Below, one piece after another: positions 25,733-34,102 of a stretch of 64,000 bases of DNA. The translations under genes were made by a program, and so were the position numbers. The DNA comes from Sedimentitalea todarodis (lineage in GTDB: Bacteria > Pseudomonadota > Alphaproteobacteria > Rhodobacterales > Rhodobacteraceae), in NCBI RefSeq assembly GCF_032595355.1, contig NZ_JASMWN010000003.1, forward strand, positions 364,020 to 428,019, in the 5' to 3' direction. The notes under the pieces were generated by a model, which was not told the origin of the DNA, ran no database searches, and saw nothing but the letters and a program-made list of their open reading frames with translations. Numbering within the stretch: the first letter of the stretch is position 1; every line of letters begins with the position of its first letter.

Positions 25733-25761
25733 GGGGCGCGGCGGTTGTATCTCCGCGCCCC
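25733..25761 (+). terminator. Stem-loop after katG
   Basis: GGGGCGCGG (25733-25741) and CCGCGCCCC (25753-25761) form a perfect 9-bp stem with an 11-base loop, 17 bases after the katG stop. No T-run follows; probably a terminator for the convergent katG and pqiC transcripts. Confidence 0.6.
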
Positions 25762-25856
25762 GACTGCGAAGGATATCCACACGGCAGTGTCCGCGCGGAG
25801 AATTGTTGGTGCTACGGGTAGTCTGCCTAACTCCTACGGCGAACGAATGGATTGCG

Positions 25857-26423
25857 TTATCGCAACTTCGACGCGATCTGCTCGGACAACGCCAGCAAGG
25901 CCGAACTTGTCGCGCTCGCCACGGCGGCGGGCGACTGATCCGCCATCGGCCGCAAGATATCGAACCGCTCGATGCGTTCGCGCACGATCAGGTCCGGAGA
26001 CGCAATGGCATATTGTCCGCTCAGGCGGAACTGATCGTCAAATTGCGCAATCATCCGCTCGACCCGCACATCCACCCGCGCATCCGGGGGCTGATCCAGC
26101 GGCCAGGGTTCCGTCATTGCGGTGGCGGTCGAGGCCGCATCCAGGTTGTGCGCCAGCAACAGGGAAATGCCCCGTACCGGATCATCCGCCCAGATCGCCT
26201 TGGGCACCGGATGCAGCGCGCCGGCCTCGTCCTGCACCATGATTTCCGAGGCCGATGCATAATCCGGCAACGCCACATCGCGCACTTCGATCGTTCTGAC
26301 CCGCACGCCCACCTTCTGCGCCGGGGATGGCGCGTCCAGCAGGTAACGGGCGGCATTGTCGCCACAGGCCCCGAGCAGCGGAGCAATCGCCAGACACAAT
26401 ACCAAACGGCTGAATACGGTCAT
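25857..26423 (-). CDS. pqiC: PqiC-like outer-membrane lipoprotein (188 aa)
   Basis: The start MTVFSRLVLCLAIAPLLGACGDN is a signal peptide with lipobox LGAC, giving an outer-membrane lipoprotein of the ABC-transport auxiliary (PqiC/YmbA) family; about residues 25-185 form the typical domain with RYLLDAP near its start and a Ser/Ala-rich C-terminus. PqiC joins the PqiB needle to the outer membrane. The ATG at 26423 lies four bases after the pqiB stop with GGAAAG upstream, so the longer frame starting at 26558 is rejected. Last gene of the pqi operon. Confidence 0.85.
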   Translation of the reverse strand: MTVFSRLVLCLAIAPLLGACGDNAARYLLDAPSPAQKVGVRVRTIEVRDVALPDYASASEIMVQDEAGALHPVPKAIWADDPVRGISLLLAHNLDAASTATAMTEPWPLDQPPDARVDVRVERMIAQFDDQFRLSGQYAIASPDLIVRERIERFDILRPMADQSPAAVASATSSALLALSEQIASKLR

Positions 26424-26427
26424 GGCA

Positions 26428-28515
26428 TCACTTTCCAAAAAGAATTGAATTGGGGCTGCGTTCCAGCGTACGGACGAGCGCCGCAATGCTGCGTGCAGTC
26501 GTGCGAATTTCGCGCAACATCGCCAGGGTTTCGGCGTTGAAATCCGAACGCGCGCCATAGGTTGCGATCAGCTGTTCGGATTGGGTTACAACCCCTTCCA
26601 GACGCTTGGCGATAGCTGGCAGGCCCGCGACGGCTGTTTCTACCGATCCGGCGGCATCCTTGGCCGAAACCAAGGCGGCGTTGACGTTCTCGACGGCTTC
26701 ACCCTCACGCAAATCAGCCAGCAACCTGCGTATCTCATCCAATGCGGCGGTCAGCGCGGGGGGCAAGTCACGCGCGCCCTCGCTGTCAATCAGCGCATTG
26801 GCGCTGCGCATCAGGTCGGTGGTCGCATCGACCAGCTCTTCCGCCTTCAATGCCTCCACCTTGACTGCGACCTTGCGCAATTCCTCGATGACTGCTGGTG
26901 CCTGGTCAGCAGCCGAGTACAGGCTGTCCGCCGCTTCTTCTGCCCGTTTCAGCGTTGCAACCAATTGCTCCACCAGATTTTCTGCGTTGGCATTGGCGAT
27001 GGTCGTGCGCAGTTCCTCAAGCGTGCCACGCAAATCACCTGGCAACGCTTTCATGGCGTCGCTTGCAACCAGTTTGCGGGCGTCTTCGACCAGACCGACA
27101 ATTTCGCCCGGCGCGGCGCGGACCTTTTCGCTGGTCGCAATCGCTTCGATGCTCGCCATCATGCTCGTCGCCCGCTGAATCAGTTCCTCGATCTTCAGCC
27201 CGTTGACCCGCTTCATCATGCCTTCCATCGTGGCATTCAGATCGGGAAGGTCCGTTTCGACACTGGGCAGCATCGGATATGGTTCGGCATTGCGGTCAAA
27301 CTGGGCCGGTGGCGCATCCTTGATCTCGACCAGTTCCACGATCAGCGCCGAGGTCAAGAGGCTCGCCTTGTTCAGCCGCGCCCGGACCCCGCTCTCTACT
27401 GAAAACGTCAGAAAGTCGAGCGCATCCTCCGAGGTGGATCCTTCGGGCAGGCCCATCAGATCGGGGTCGATCTTGAGTGTAACCAGCTGGCGCACCTGCG
27501 GCGTTTCATCGTCTTCACTCACAAAGGCAGACAGGGTCGCGACTTCGCCGATCTTCAGCCCCTTGAAGTTCAGGGCCGCTCCTGCTGACAGGCCCGATAC
27601 CCCCTGATCAAAGATCGTCGCAACCATGACCGACTTGGTCGAGACACGGGAAAACGCGTTCTCTCGGGCCGTGTCTTCATCGGAATATAGCTCGTACACC
27701 CGTCCGCCATCGACCGGCGCACCGCCGGAAAAGAAGGTGTTGAACGATACGCCGCCACTGATAAGTGCCGCGAAACTCCCCACATCCAGCTTGATGCCCC
27801 CGGCCCCAAGCGACACTGCAAAGCCCGAGATGTCCCAGAACCGGGTCGCGGTTGTCAGGTATCTGTCATATGGCGCTTCGATCAGCGCATCTACCAACAC
27901 GGCTGAACCGGTGCTGTTCAGGCGCGGGGCTTCCGTGCGCCCAACCCGAATACCCCGGTAGAACACCGGCACGCCGCCAGAAATCGTCTTGCCTTCCGAC
28001 ACCCGCAGGGTCACCCGTGTTCCTTTTTCGTTGACATCGATCAGGGGGCGGCTCTCGCGCCCGACGAAGATCTTAATCGCCGGCCCGTCGGTGTTCTCCC
28101 AGCTGCCGTCAATATAGACGCCACTCAGCACTGTTGAGAGGCCCGAAACTCCTTCTGCGGACACCTCGGGGCGCACCACCCAGAATTGCGCCGTCTCGTT
28201 CATGAACGGGGCGATTTCCTTTTGGATCCGCACCGAAACCTCAACCGTCTTGAGATCCGGCGAAAATCCGACCTTCTCGACCAGGCCAACCGTCACTTCC
28301 CGATATCGCAGCGTGGTTTCCCCGGCCTTGATACCAGCTGCATTCTCGAACGTGATTTCGATCAGAACGCCGCGATCGGAATAGGCCTTCCACGCCACCA
28401 GCAGCGAAATGATCAGCGCCAGAACAGGCACAATCCAGATCACCGACAGGTTGCGCAAAGGTGACCGCGACGGCGGGCTCACGTCCATATCGGCTGGGAT
28501 CGGTTCGTCACTCAT
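26428..28515 (-). CDS. pqiB: PqiB-like triple-MCE lipid transport protein (695 aa)
   Basis: After a cytoplasmic N-terminus and one membrane helix (VIWIVPVLALIISLLVAW, about residues 27-45) come three MCE domains: VLIEITFENAAGIKAGETTL, then a second from RVTLRVSEGK with GGVPVFYRGIRVG, and a third with ALNFKGLKIGEVATL. A long helical C-terminal part (about 430-695) follows, with repeated Ala/Glu/Leu heptads. This is the architecture of PqiB, which spans the periplasm as a helical tube for lipid movement and membrane integrity. The ATG overlaps the TGA of the upstream pqiA gene. Length is larger than E. coli PqiB (546) because of the extended helical tail. Confidence 0.9.
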   Translation of the reverse strand: MSDEPIPADMDVSPPSRSPLRNLSVIWIVPVLALIISLLVAWKAYSDRGVLIEITFENAAGIKAGETTLRYREVTVGLVEKVGFSPDLKTVEVSVRIQKEIAPFMNETAQFWVVRPEVSAEGVSGLSTVLSGVYIDGSWENTDGPAIKIFVGRESRPLIDVNEKGTRVTLRVSEGKTISGGVPVFYRGIRVGRTEAPRLNSTGSAVLVDALIEAPYDRYLTTATRFWDISGFAVSLGAGGIKLDVGSFAALISGGVSFNTFFSGGAPVDGGRVYELYSDEDTARENAFSRVSTKSVMVATIFDQGVSGLSAGAALNFKGLKIGEVATLSAFVSEDDETPQVRQLVTLKIDPDLMGLPEGSTSEDALDFLTFSVESGVRARLNKASLLTSALIVELVEIKDAPPAQFDRNAEPYPMLPSVETDLPDLNATMEGMMKRVNGLKIEELIQRATSMMASIEAIATSEKVRAAPGEIVGLVEDARKLVASDAMKALPGDLRGTLEELRTTIANANAENLVEQLVATLKRAEEAADSLYSAADQAPAVIEELRKVAVKVEALKAEELVDATTDLMRSANALIDSEGARDLPPALTAALDEIRRLLADLREGEAVENVNAALVSAKDAAGSVETAVAGLPAIAKRLEGVVTQSEQLIATYGARSDFNAETLAMLREIRTTARSIAALVRTLERSPNSILFGK

Positions 28516-29162
28516 GATGGATCGGCCTCATCCGCGTCCCAAATCAGTCGGGGATCGAAGCTTTGCGCAGAAAGCATCGTGAATGCAACCGACAAGGCAA
28601 ATGATACCGCAGCGATCCCCGGATGCACATTGGCCACAAACTGAAATTGTACAAGGGCCGACAGGATGGCGACGACAAAAACATCCAGCATCGACCAGCG
28701 TCCAATGAACTCCACCACCTCGTAGAGGCGCAGACGCGCGTGCGCACTCAGGATCGACGCGCGGTTGATGCTGAGCGCGAGAAAGGCAATCGCGATGAAC
28801 TTGCCAACTGGAATGATGACCGAGGCGACGAACACGATCAGGGCGACGCCGTAGGCATGGTGCGCAATGAGCTCCATCACGCCGCCGACAATTGTGTTCT
28901 GGGTTTCGTGACCCAGCGTTGCCGTGCGCAGCATCGGGTAGACATTTGCCGGGACATACATGATCAGCCCCGCCGCCCACCACGCCCAGACCCGCTGAAG
29001 GCTGGTCACGTCGCGGCTGCGCAGCACCGATCCGCAACGCCGGCATCGGGCGTCCGCCGAGGGATGCACCTTGCAACAGGTGGTGCAGGCAACAAGGCCC
29101 GCTTGGCGCGCGGTCAGGACCGCGTTCGGTCTTCGAGCGTTTTCCAAATCGTCAACCTGCAC
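28512..29162 (-). CDS. pqiA: PqiA-domain inner-membrane protein, second half (216 aa)
   Basis: This single PqiA domain has a zinc-ribbon-like start (CTTCCKVHPSADARCRRCG, about 26-44) and four membrane segments, including the conserved YVPANVYPMLRTATLG, the GVALIVFVASVIIPVGKF stretch and the late WSMLDVFVVAILSALVQF motif. E. coli PqiA contains two such domains in one 417-residue chain; here they are separate genes overlapping by 49 bases. PqiA is the inner-membrane partner of the PqiB channel. Confidence 0.85.
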   Translation of the reverse strand: MQVDDLENARRPNAVLTARQAGLVACTTCCKVHPSADARCRRCGSVLRSRDVTSLQRVWAWWAAGLIMYVPANVYPMLRTATLGHETQNTIVGGVMELIAHHAYGVALIVFVASVIIPVGKFIAIAFLALSINRASILSAHARLRLYEVVEFIGRWSMLDVFVVAILSALVQFQFVANVHPGIAAVSFALSVAFTMLSAQSFDPRLIWDADEADPS

Positions 29163-29746
29163 ATTACCGTATCATTCAGAGTCGTCACGACGACCAGCGC
29201 AACAAACGCCCAAAAGGCCGGTCCCACCGCGACCGTCGCCAGCCCCCCGACCTTGACCAACGCAACCGCAACGCCAACGATGAAGATCTCTGCCATAGAC
29301 CACGGCCTCAACATCTGTGCAAAGCGAAAGGCGGCGGTCGCATGGCGCGCCGGTACGTACCCGATCATCATTGGCCCGACAGCATAAAGGATCGCGATCA
29401 GTCGCAGGGCGGGCAGCACCACGATCAGCGCGGCGACAGCAAAGGAGAGCGGCAACAGCAACCCATCCGAAAAGGCGGTGATCGCATCCATTATCGAACT
29501 GTGCTGCTCAAATCCGCCCGCGCTCAGATCCAGAAACGGAAAGAACACCGCCGTGATCATCAGGATCAAAGCAGTCCAGGCGAGCATTACCACCCGTGTC
29601 ATCGCGTCGGGCTTGGGCGCAAACAGCACTTCGTGGCATCGGTGGCAGCGCGCCCGTGTGTTATCGGGCACGTCCGTTACATGATGCAACGCATCACAGA
29701 CCGGGCATGCGATCAGCGAATCTGTGTCCAACGGGGTGTCCTGCAC
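29114..29746 (-). CDS. pqiA: PqiA-domain inner-membrane protein, first half (210 aa)
   Basis: The N-terminal zinc-ribbon-like motif CPVCDALHHV...RCHRCHEVLF (about 14-42) and four membrane helices place it in the PqiA family; PWSMAEIFIVGVAVALVKVG near residue 150 is the domain's signature. It is the first gene of the pqiA-pqiA-pqiB-pqiC operon and its last 49 bases overlap the next gene in another frame. Together the two proteins correspond to the single two-domain PqiA of enterobacteria. Confidence 0.85.
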   Translation of the reverse strand: MQDTPLDTDSLIACPVCDALHHVTDVPDNTRARCHRCHEVLFAPKPDAMTRVVMLAWTALILMITAVFFPFLDLSAGGFEQHSSIMDAITAFSDGLLLPLSFAVAALIVVLPALRLIAILYAVGPMMIGYVPARHATAAFRFAQMLRPWSMAEIFIVGVAVALVKVGGLATVAVGPAFWAFVALVVVTTLNDTVMCRLTIWKTLEDRTRS

Positions 29747-30338
29747 GGCGCAATCCTTTCAAGCCCCAACCTAGGACGTTTTTTGTCGAAGCGAAACCAA
29801 ATGTCACAACATGGCGTGCACCACCGGCGCCAAAGCCGGAAACCCGGCAGACTGTCCAATGCGGCCTTTCACGCCTCGCCCCACCATTTGGACACGGCCT
29901 CAACTTCGGATTGCCCAGTTCGATCGGCCCGGTATGGCAGGTATGCGACGAAACGCGTTCGCGGAGCTGGAGATCAGGCGACGCATCCTGGCGTCAGCCT
30001 CATCCTACAAGCCAGAAACGCATCTTGGGAAAGGTCGGCCTGCGATTCCCAGGCGTCAGCAGCGCGACCGTTGGATCGCCCGCAGACGCTGTTCGATCCC
30101 ACACGGGCTCTTCTGTCTCGCGCCGTCCCTGATATCGCGCGGAATAATTTCGAATGGGGTCAGCCGCTCTTCGGCGCCCTGTTGCCTGACCCCAGACAGC
30201 CTGGCGGGTCGTACTGTGCCATAGGTCGGTGCGCGCGACCCGGCTCAACTTCATCCGGCACGTTAACAACCGGCTGCAAACTGCTTGTAATCCGGCCCCT
30301 GTTCGGCAAAAACTATCGCACGATCTAGGGAGGAAACC
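29747..30338. other. Intergenic region, no gene seen (pqi / TRAP divergent promoters)
   Basis: Nearly 600 bases separate the divergent pqi and TRAP operons. Frames of up to 138 codons exist on the plus strand, but their composition (Pro/Arg/Cys-rich) is that of antisense noise and they lack ribosome sites. No tRNA, hairpin with T-run or repeat was noticed. It presumably holds both promoters and any regulator sites for the TRAP operon. Confidence 0.5.
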
Positions 30339-31331
30339 ATGAATAAATTAGTAACCGGGCTAGCCTCGGCAGCCATGCTTGCGGCCAGTTCAGTGACACT
30401 GCAAGCCGCCGAAACCACCATGCGCATCTCGCTGCAATTGCCGCTCAAGAGCCATTTGGGCCAGAATCTGCTGATGTTCAAGGAAGAGGTCGAGGCAAAG
30501 TCAAACGGCGATATCACCGTCGAAATCTATGACAGCGCCCAGCTCTACAAGGACAAGGAAGTGCCCCAGGCCGTCGGCTCGGGTGCCATCGAGGCTGGCG
30601 TCGCGTCGCTGACGCGCTATGTGGGCGATATCTCGATGGTGGATATCTTTTATCAACCATTCCTCTTTGACACCGAAGACAAGGTCCGCAAGGCCGTCGC
30701 GCCCGACAGCCCGGTGCGCGGCCCGATCGACGAGGCGATCAAGGACACCGGGTCGACCGTTCTGTGGTGGCAGGCCTATGGCGGCGCGATCATGCTGTCC
30801 AATGGTGGCCCCATCGCGACCCCAGCGGACATGCAAGGCAAAAAGGTCCGCGTCTTTGGCAAGACACTCGGTGACTTCAGCGAAGCCGCAGGTGGTGCGC
30901 CGACAATTATCTCGGGCTCTGAACAATACCTCGCTTACCAGCGCGGCACCGTCGATATCGGCATGACCGGCGTTTCGGGGGTTCAGTCCCGCTCGCTCTG
31001 GGAAGTGATGGACACCATCACGGTCTCCAACCACGCCGATATCGAGTTCATTGTCGTGACCAATACCGACTGGTGGAATGGCCTGCCGGCAGAGCACCGC
31101 GACATCATTGCAGCGGCTGCGGTCAACGCCGAGAACGCTGTGCGTGATGAAATGACATCGATCGAGGCCAACGCCTATGCCGCCGCCGAAGAAAACGGGA
31201 TGACCATCTACACACCGACCGCCGAAGAACTGGCGCAGTGGCAAGAGGTCTCGCAACCTGTCTATGACGCCTTCCTTGCCAAGACAGGCGATGCCGGCAA
31301 GGCGATGCTGGACGCCGCCCGGAACTTCTGA
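30339..31331 (+). CDS. dctP: TRAP transporter solute-binding protein DctP (330 aa)
   Basis: Periplasmic binding protein of a TRAP transporter: a signal peptide to about residue 23 (SVTLQAA), then the DctP fold with LPLKSHLGQNLLMFKEEVE, GKKVRVFGKTLGDFSEAAGG (the substrate carboxylate Arg region) and GTVDIGMTGVSG. The ligand is not readable from sequence. GGGAGG lies before the ATG. It is followed by a strong stem-loop and then the two membrane subunits and an isocitrate lyase-family enzyme, which suggests import of an organic acid that the enzyme, or a pathway it serves, consumes. Confidence 0.9.
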   Translation: MNKLVTGLASAAMLAASSVTLQAAETTMRISLQLPLKSHLGQNLLMFKEEVEAKSNGDITVEIYDSAQLYKDKEVPQAVGSGAIEAGVASLTRYVGDISMVDIFYQPFLFDTEDKVRKAVAPDSPVRGPIDEAIKDTGSTVLWWQAYGGAIMLSNGGPIATPADMQGKKVRVFGKTLGDFSEAAGGAPTIISGSEQYLAYQRGTVDIGMTGVSGVQSRSLWEVMDTITVSNHADIEFIVVTNTDWWNGLPAEHRDIIAAAAVNAENAVRDEMTSIEANAYAAAEENGMTIYTPTAEELAQWQEVSQPVYDAFLAKTGDAGKAMLDAARNF

Positions 31332-31338
31332 GCGCGCC

Positions 31339-31363
31339 CCGCCCTGCGGTCACCGCAGGGCGG
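31339..31363 (+). terminator. Stem-loop between dctP and dctQ (attenuator-like)
   Basis: CCGCCCTGCGG (31339-31349), loop TCA, then CCGCAGGGCGG (31353-31363): a perfect 11-bp stem seven bases after the dctP stop, followed by AGCTTTCCC. Such structures commonly limit read-through so that the binding protein is made in excess of the membrane subunits. Confidence 0.7.
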
Positions 31364-31386
31364 AGCTTTCCCGAGGACAAGCTGAC

Positions 31387-31884
31387 ATGCGCATCGTCAA
31401 TGCGATCGAAACCGGCATGGCGTGGCTGGCAGCAGGGCTTCTGACCCTGACGGGTGTTCTGCTGACCTATGAGGTTGTCGCGCGCTATTTCTTCAATGCG
31501 CCGACGATCTGGGCTGCGGAACTCAGCCAGCTTTGCCTGATCTGGGCCTGCCCCGTTGCCATGGGCTGGGCGCTCAGCAATGGTCGACATATCCGGGTCA
31601 CCGCCGTGACTGCACAGATGCCGCCGCGCCTGCGTCAGATGGCAGAAGTCCTGTCCTTGCTGGTCATCCTGTGCTTTTCGATTGTTGTCCTGATCTATGG
31701 CTATGACATCTTCCTTGATAGTTTTGAGCGCGGGCGCACCACGGGCACCATGCTTGACCTGCCCGCCTGGTTGCCTGAAGCCTCGGTTCCCATTGGCTTT
31801 CTGCTGCTGATCCTGTCCTGTCTGACCTGCCTCTGGCGTGCCTGGCAGGGTGACGTACCTTCTGCAGCCGGTGCCGAGGAATGA
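31387..31884 (+). CDS. dctQ: TRAP transporter small membrane subunit DctQ (165 aa)
   Basis: A four-helix membrane protein typical of DctQ (segments near 9-30, 45-65, 86-107, 131-151), with the conserved LLTYEVVARYFFNAPTIWAAEL motif after the first helix. It forms the complex with DctM that receives ligand from DctP. The ATG at 31387 was chosen because the protein family starts there and GAGGA precedes it; the longer frame upstream is antisense-like filler. It overlaps dctM by four bases. Confidence 0.88.
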   Translation: MRIVNAIETGMAWLAAGLLTLTGVLLTYEVVARYFFNAPTIWAAELSQLCLIWACPVAMGWALSNGRHIRVTAVTAQMPPRLRQMAEVLSLLVILCFSIVVLIYGYDIFLDSFERGRTTGTMLDLPAWLPEASVPIGFLLLILSCLTCLWRAWQGDVPSAAGAEE

Positions 31885-33155
31885 CGGTTGCCCTGATCCT
31901 CGTCGCCCTCTTTGGCCTGCTGCTCGTCGGGGTGCCCGTGGCCTTTTCGCTAGGGGCGCTCGGACTTGGCCTGCTCGTCGTGGGTGGGTTTTCGCCGCTG
32001 ATGGCGCCACAGGCGATCCTGTCCACGATGGACGGTTTCATCCTGCTCGCGGTGCCATTGTTCCTCCTGATGTCCAACGTGTTGCTCAAGGGCGGGGTCG
32101 GGCGCGATCTTTTTGCCGCCGTCCAGGCGTGGGTCGGACACTGGCCCGGTGGACTGGCAGTGGCGACGATCCTGTCTTGCGGCATCTTCGCGGCGATTTC
32201 CGGCAGCTCGGTCGCGACCGCCGCCACCATCGGCACGGTTGCTGCCCCCGAAATGATCTCGCGCGGGTACAACAAGCGGTTCGTGTATGGCTTGCTTGCC
32301 GCAGGCGGCACCCTTGGCATCCTGATCCCGCCCTCGATCCCGCTGATCATCTATGGATTTGTCACCGAAGAATCGGTGATCGCGCTGTTCATGGCGGGCA
32401 TCGGCCCCGGCCTTGGCCTGATTGCGCTCTTCATTGTCTACTCGATATTCTCTGCCCGTTTCCTGCAGGATTATACCCCTGTCCCCGCCGCAAGCTGGAG
32501 CGAACGGCGAAGCGCCTCTTTGCGTGCGCTGCCTTCCATTGCACTCGCCACCGTCATCCTCGGCGGCATCTACTCGGGCGCATTCACTCCGACCGAGGCC
32601 GCGGCCATCGGGTTTGCCATGTCGCTGTTGATCACCGGTGTCATCCTGCGCTCGCTCAGCTGGGCAAAGCTGTGGGAGGCAATGATGGCCTCGATGGCCA
32701 CGACGGTTGCGATCCTGCTGATCATCGCCGGCGCAAAGATCTTTGGCAAAGCCATCACGCTCTTTCGCATCCCGCAGGAAATCTCGGTGATGATCTCCGA
32801 GAACATCGCCACGCCTGTCGGGCTGATCCTGCTGGTTTCGGTTGTGCTTCTGGTCATGGGGCTGGTGTTCGAGGCGCTGTCGATGGTGCTGATCATGACG
32901 CCGGTCCTGCTGCCCGCCGCCATGGGCATGGGGTTCGATCCGATCTGGTTCGGCATATACATGGTGATCATGGTCGAATGCGCCCTGATCACGCCGCCGG
33001 TCGGTCTCAACCTGTATGTGATCCAATCCGTCACCCGGTCCAGCCTCTCTGACGTGTCGCGCGGCACCCTGCCGTTTCTGGCGCTGATGCTGCTGATGGT
33101 CGTGTTGCTATATCTTTGGCCCGACCTCGCCCTTTATATTCCATTCAAATTGTGA
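31881..33155 (+). CDS. dctM: TRAP transporter large permease DctM (424 aa)
   Basis: The large sodium-coupled permease of the TRAP family, with about 11-12 membrane segments. Family motifs seen are AISGSSVATAATIGTVAAPEM, GLLAAGGTLGILIPPSIPLIIYG and VVIMVECALITPPVGLNLYVIQ-type sequence near residue 370. Length is normal. Its ATG overlaps the end of dctQ (ATGA), and the following gene begins at its stop codon. Confidence 0.93.
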   Translation: MTVALILVALFGLLLVGVPVAFSLGALGLGLLVVGGFSPLMAPQAILSTMDGFILLAVPLFLLMSNVLLKGGVGRDLFAAVQAWVGHWPGGLAVATILSCGIFAAISGSSVATAATIGTVAAPEMISRGYNKRFVYGLLAAGGTLGILIPPSIPLIIYGFVTEESVIALFMAGIGPGLGLIALFIVYSIFSARFLQDYTPVPAASWSERRSASLRALPSIALATVILGGIYSGAFTPTEAAAIGFAMSLLITGVILRSLSWAKLWEAMMASMATTVAILLIIAGAKIFGKAITLFRIPQEISVMISENIATPVGLILLVSVVLLVMGLVFEALSMVLIMTPVLLPAAMGMGFDPIWFGIYMVIMVECALITPPVGLNLYVIQSVTRSSLSDVSRGTLPFLALMLLMVVLLYLWPDLALYIPFKL

Positions 33156-34033
33156 TGCCTGACATGCCCCAATCCCAACCTGACAAACTGCGCGCGCTGC
33201 TGGCCGAACCCGGCCTCATCACCATGCCGTGCTGTTTTGATCCGCTTTCGGCCAAACTCATAGAACAGGCGGGGTTTCCGCTGACGTTCATGTCGGGGTT
33301 TGCCACTGCCGCCGCGCGTCTGGGCTTGCCCGATACCGGGCTCATGTCTTATGGCGAGGTGCTGGATCAGGGGCGCAACATCTGTAACGCAGTGTCGATA
33401 CCGGTCATTGGCGACGGTGATACCGGTTATGGCAACGCCCTCAACGTCAAACGCACCGTTGCAGGATTTGCGCAGGCCGGTTTTGCCGCAGTCATGATCG
33501 AAGATCAGGTCGCCCCGAAACGCTGTGGTCATACCGCGGGCAAAAGCGTGGTCGCGCGCGATGAGGCCTACGAACGCATCCGCGCCGCAGCCGACGCCCG
33601 CGCCCAAGGGCATGATATCCTGATCCTCGCCCGCACCGACGCCCGCCATGATCATGGCCTGGACGAGGCGATTGAACGTGCACGTGAGTTCCGCCGTCTG
33701 GGAGCCGACATCCTCTTTGTCGAAGCGCCGCGTGACGAAGCCGAAATGCGCCGCGTCTGTGACGAACTTGACGGTCCCAAAATGGCCAACATTGTCGAAG
33801 GCGGCATGACCCCGGCCCTGACGCCGTCCGAGCTTGAGGCCATCGGATTCAAGATCGCCGCCTACCCCCTCACGTTGCTTGCGGCCTCCATGCGGGCCAT
33901 GATGCAGACGCTCGACGCCTTCAAGACCGGCACCCCTTCGCCCGACGCGCTGATGCCCTTTGGCGAACTGAAAACGCGGATCGGGTTTGACGCCTACTTC
34001 GAAGAGGAACAACGCTACGCAAAACAACGCTGA
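33155..34033 (+). CDS. Isocitrate lyase/PEP mutase-family enzyme (292 aa)
   Basis: A TIM-barrel lyase of the ICL/PEPM superfamily. The metal-binding region has IPVIGDGDTGYGNALNVKRTV (Asp ligands), and the loop motif PKRCGHTAGKSVV contains K-R-C-G-H, the signature of the C-C lyases (methylisocitrate lyase, 2,3-dimethylmalate lyase) rather than of PEP mutase. The ILARTDARHDHGLDEAIERA segment and FVEAPRDEAE follow as expected. About 292 residues is normal. The start overlaps the dctM stop (TGATG) or is the ATG at 33164; neither has a strong ribosome site. It probably cleaves the acid imported by the preceding TRAP system, but the substrate is unknown. Confidence 0.82.
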   Translation: MPDMPQSQPDKLRALLAEPGLITMPCCFDPLSAKLIEQAGFPLTFMSGFATAAARLGLPDTGLMSYGEVLDQGRNICNAVSIPVIGDGDTGYGNALNVKRTVAGFAQAGFAAVMIEDQVAPKRCGHTAGKSVVARDEAYERIRAAADARAQGHDILILARTDARHDHGLDEAIERAREFRRLGADILFVEAPRDEAEMRRVCDELDGPKMANIVEGGMTPALTPSELEAIGFKIAAYPLTLLAASMRAMMQTLDAFKTGTPSPDALMPFGELKTRIGFDAYFEEEQRYAKQR

Positions 34034-34102
34034 GCGCGCTGCGCGGTTGCAATTTTTGCCACCAGAGCGCATCAATCGGAAAAAACAGGGAGACTTCACA
34101 CC

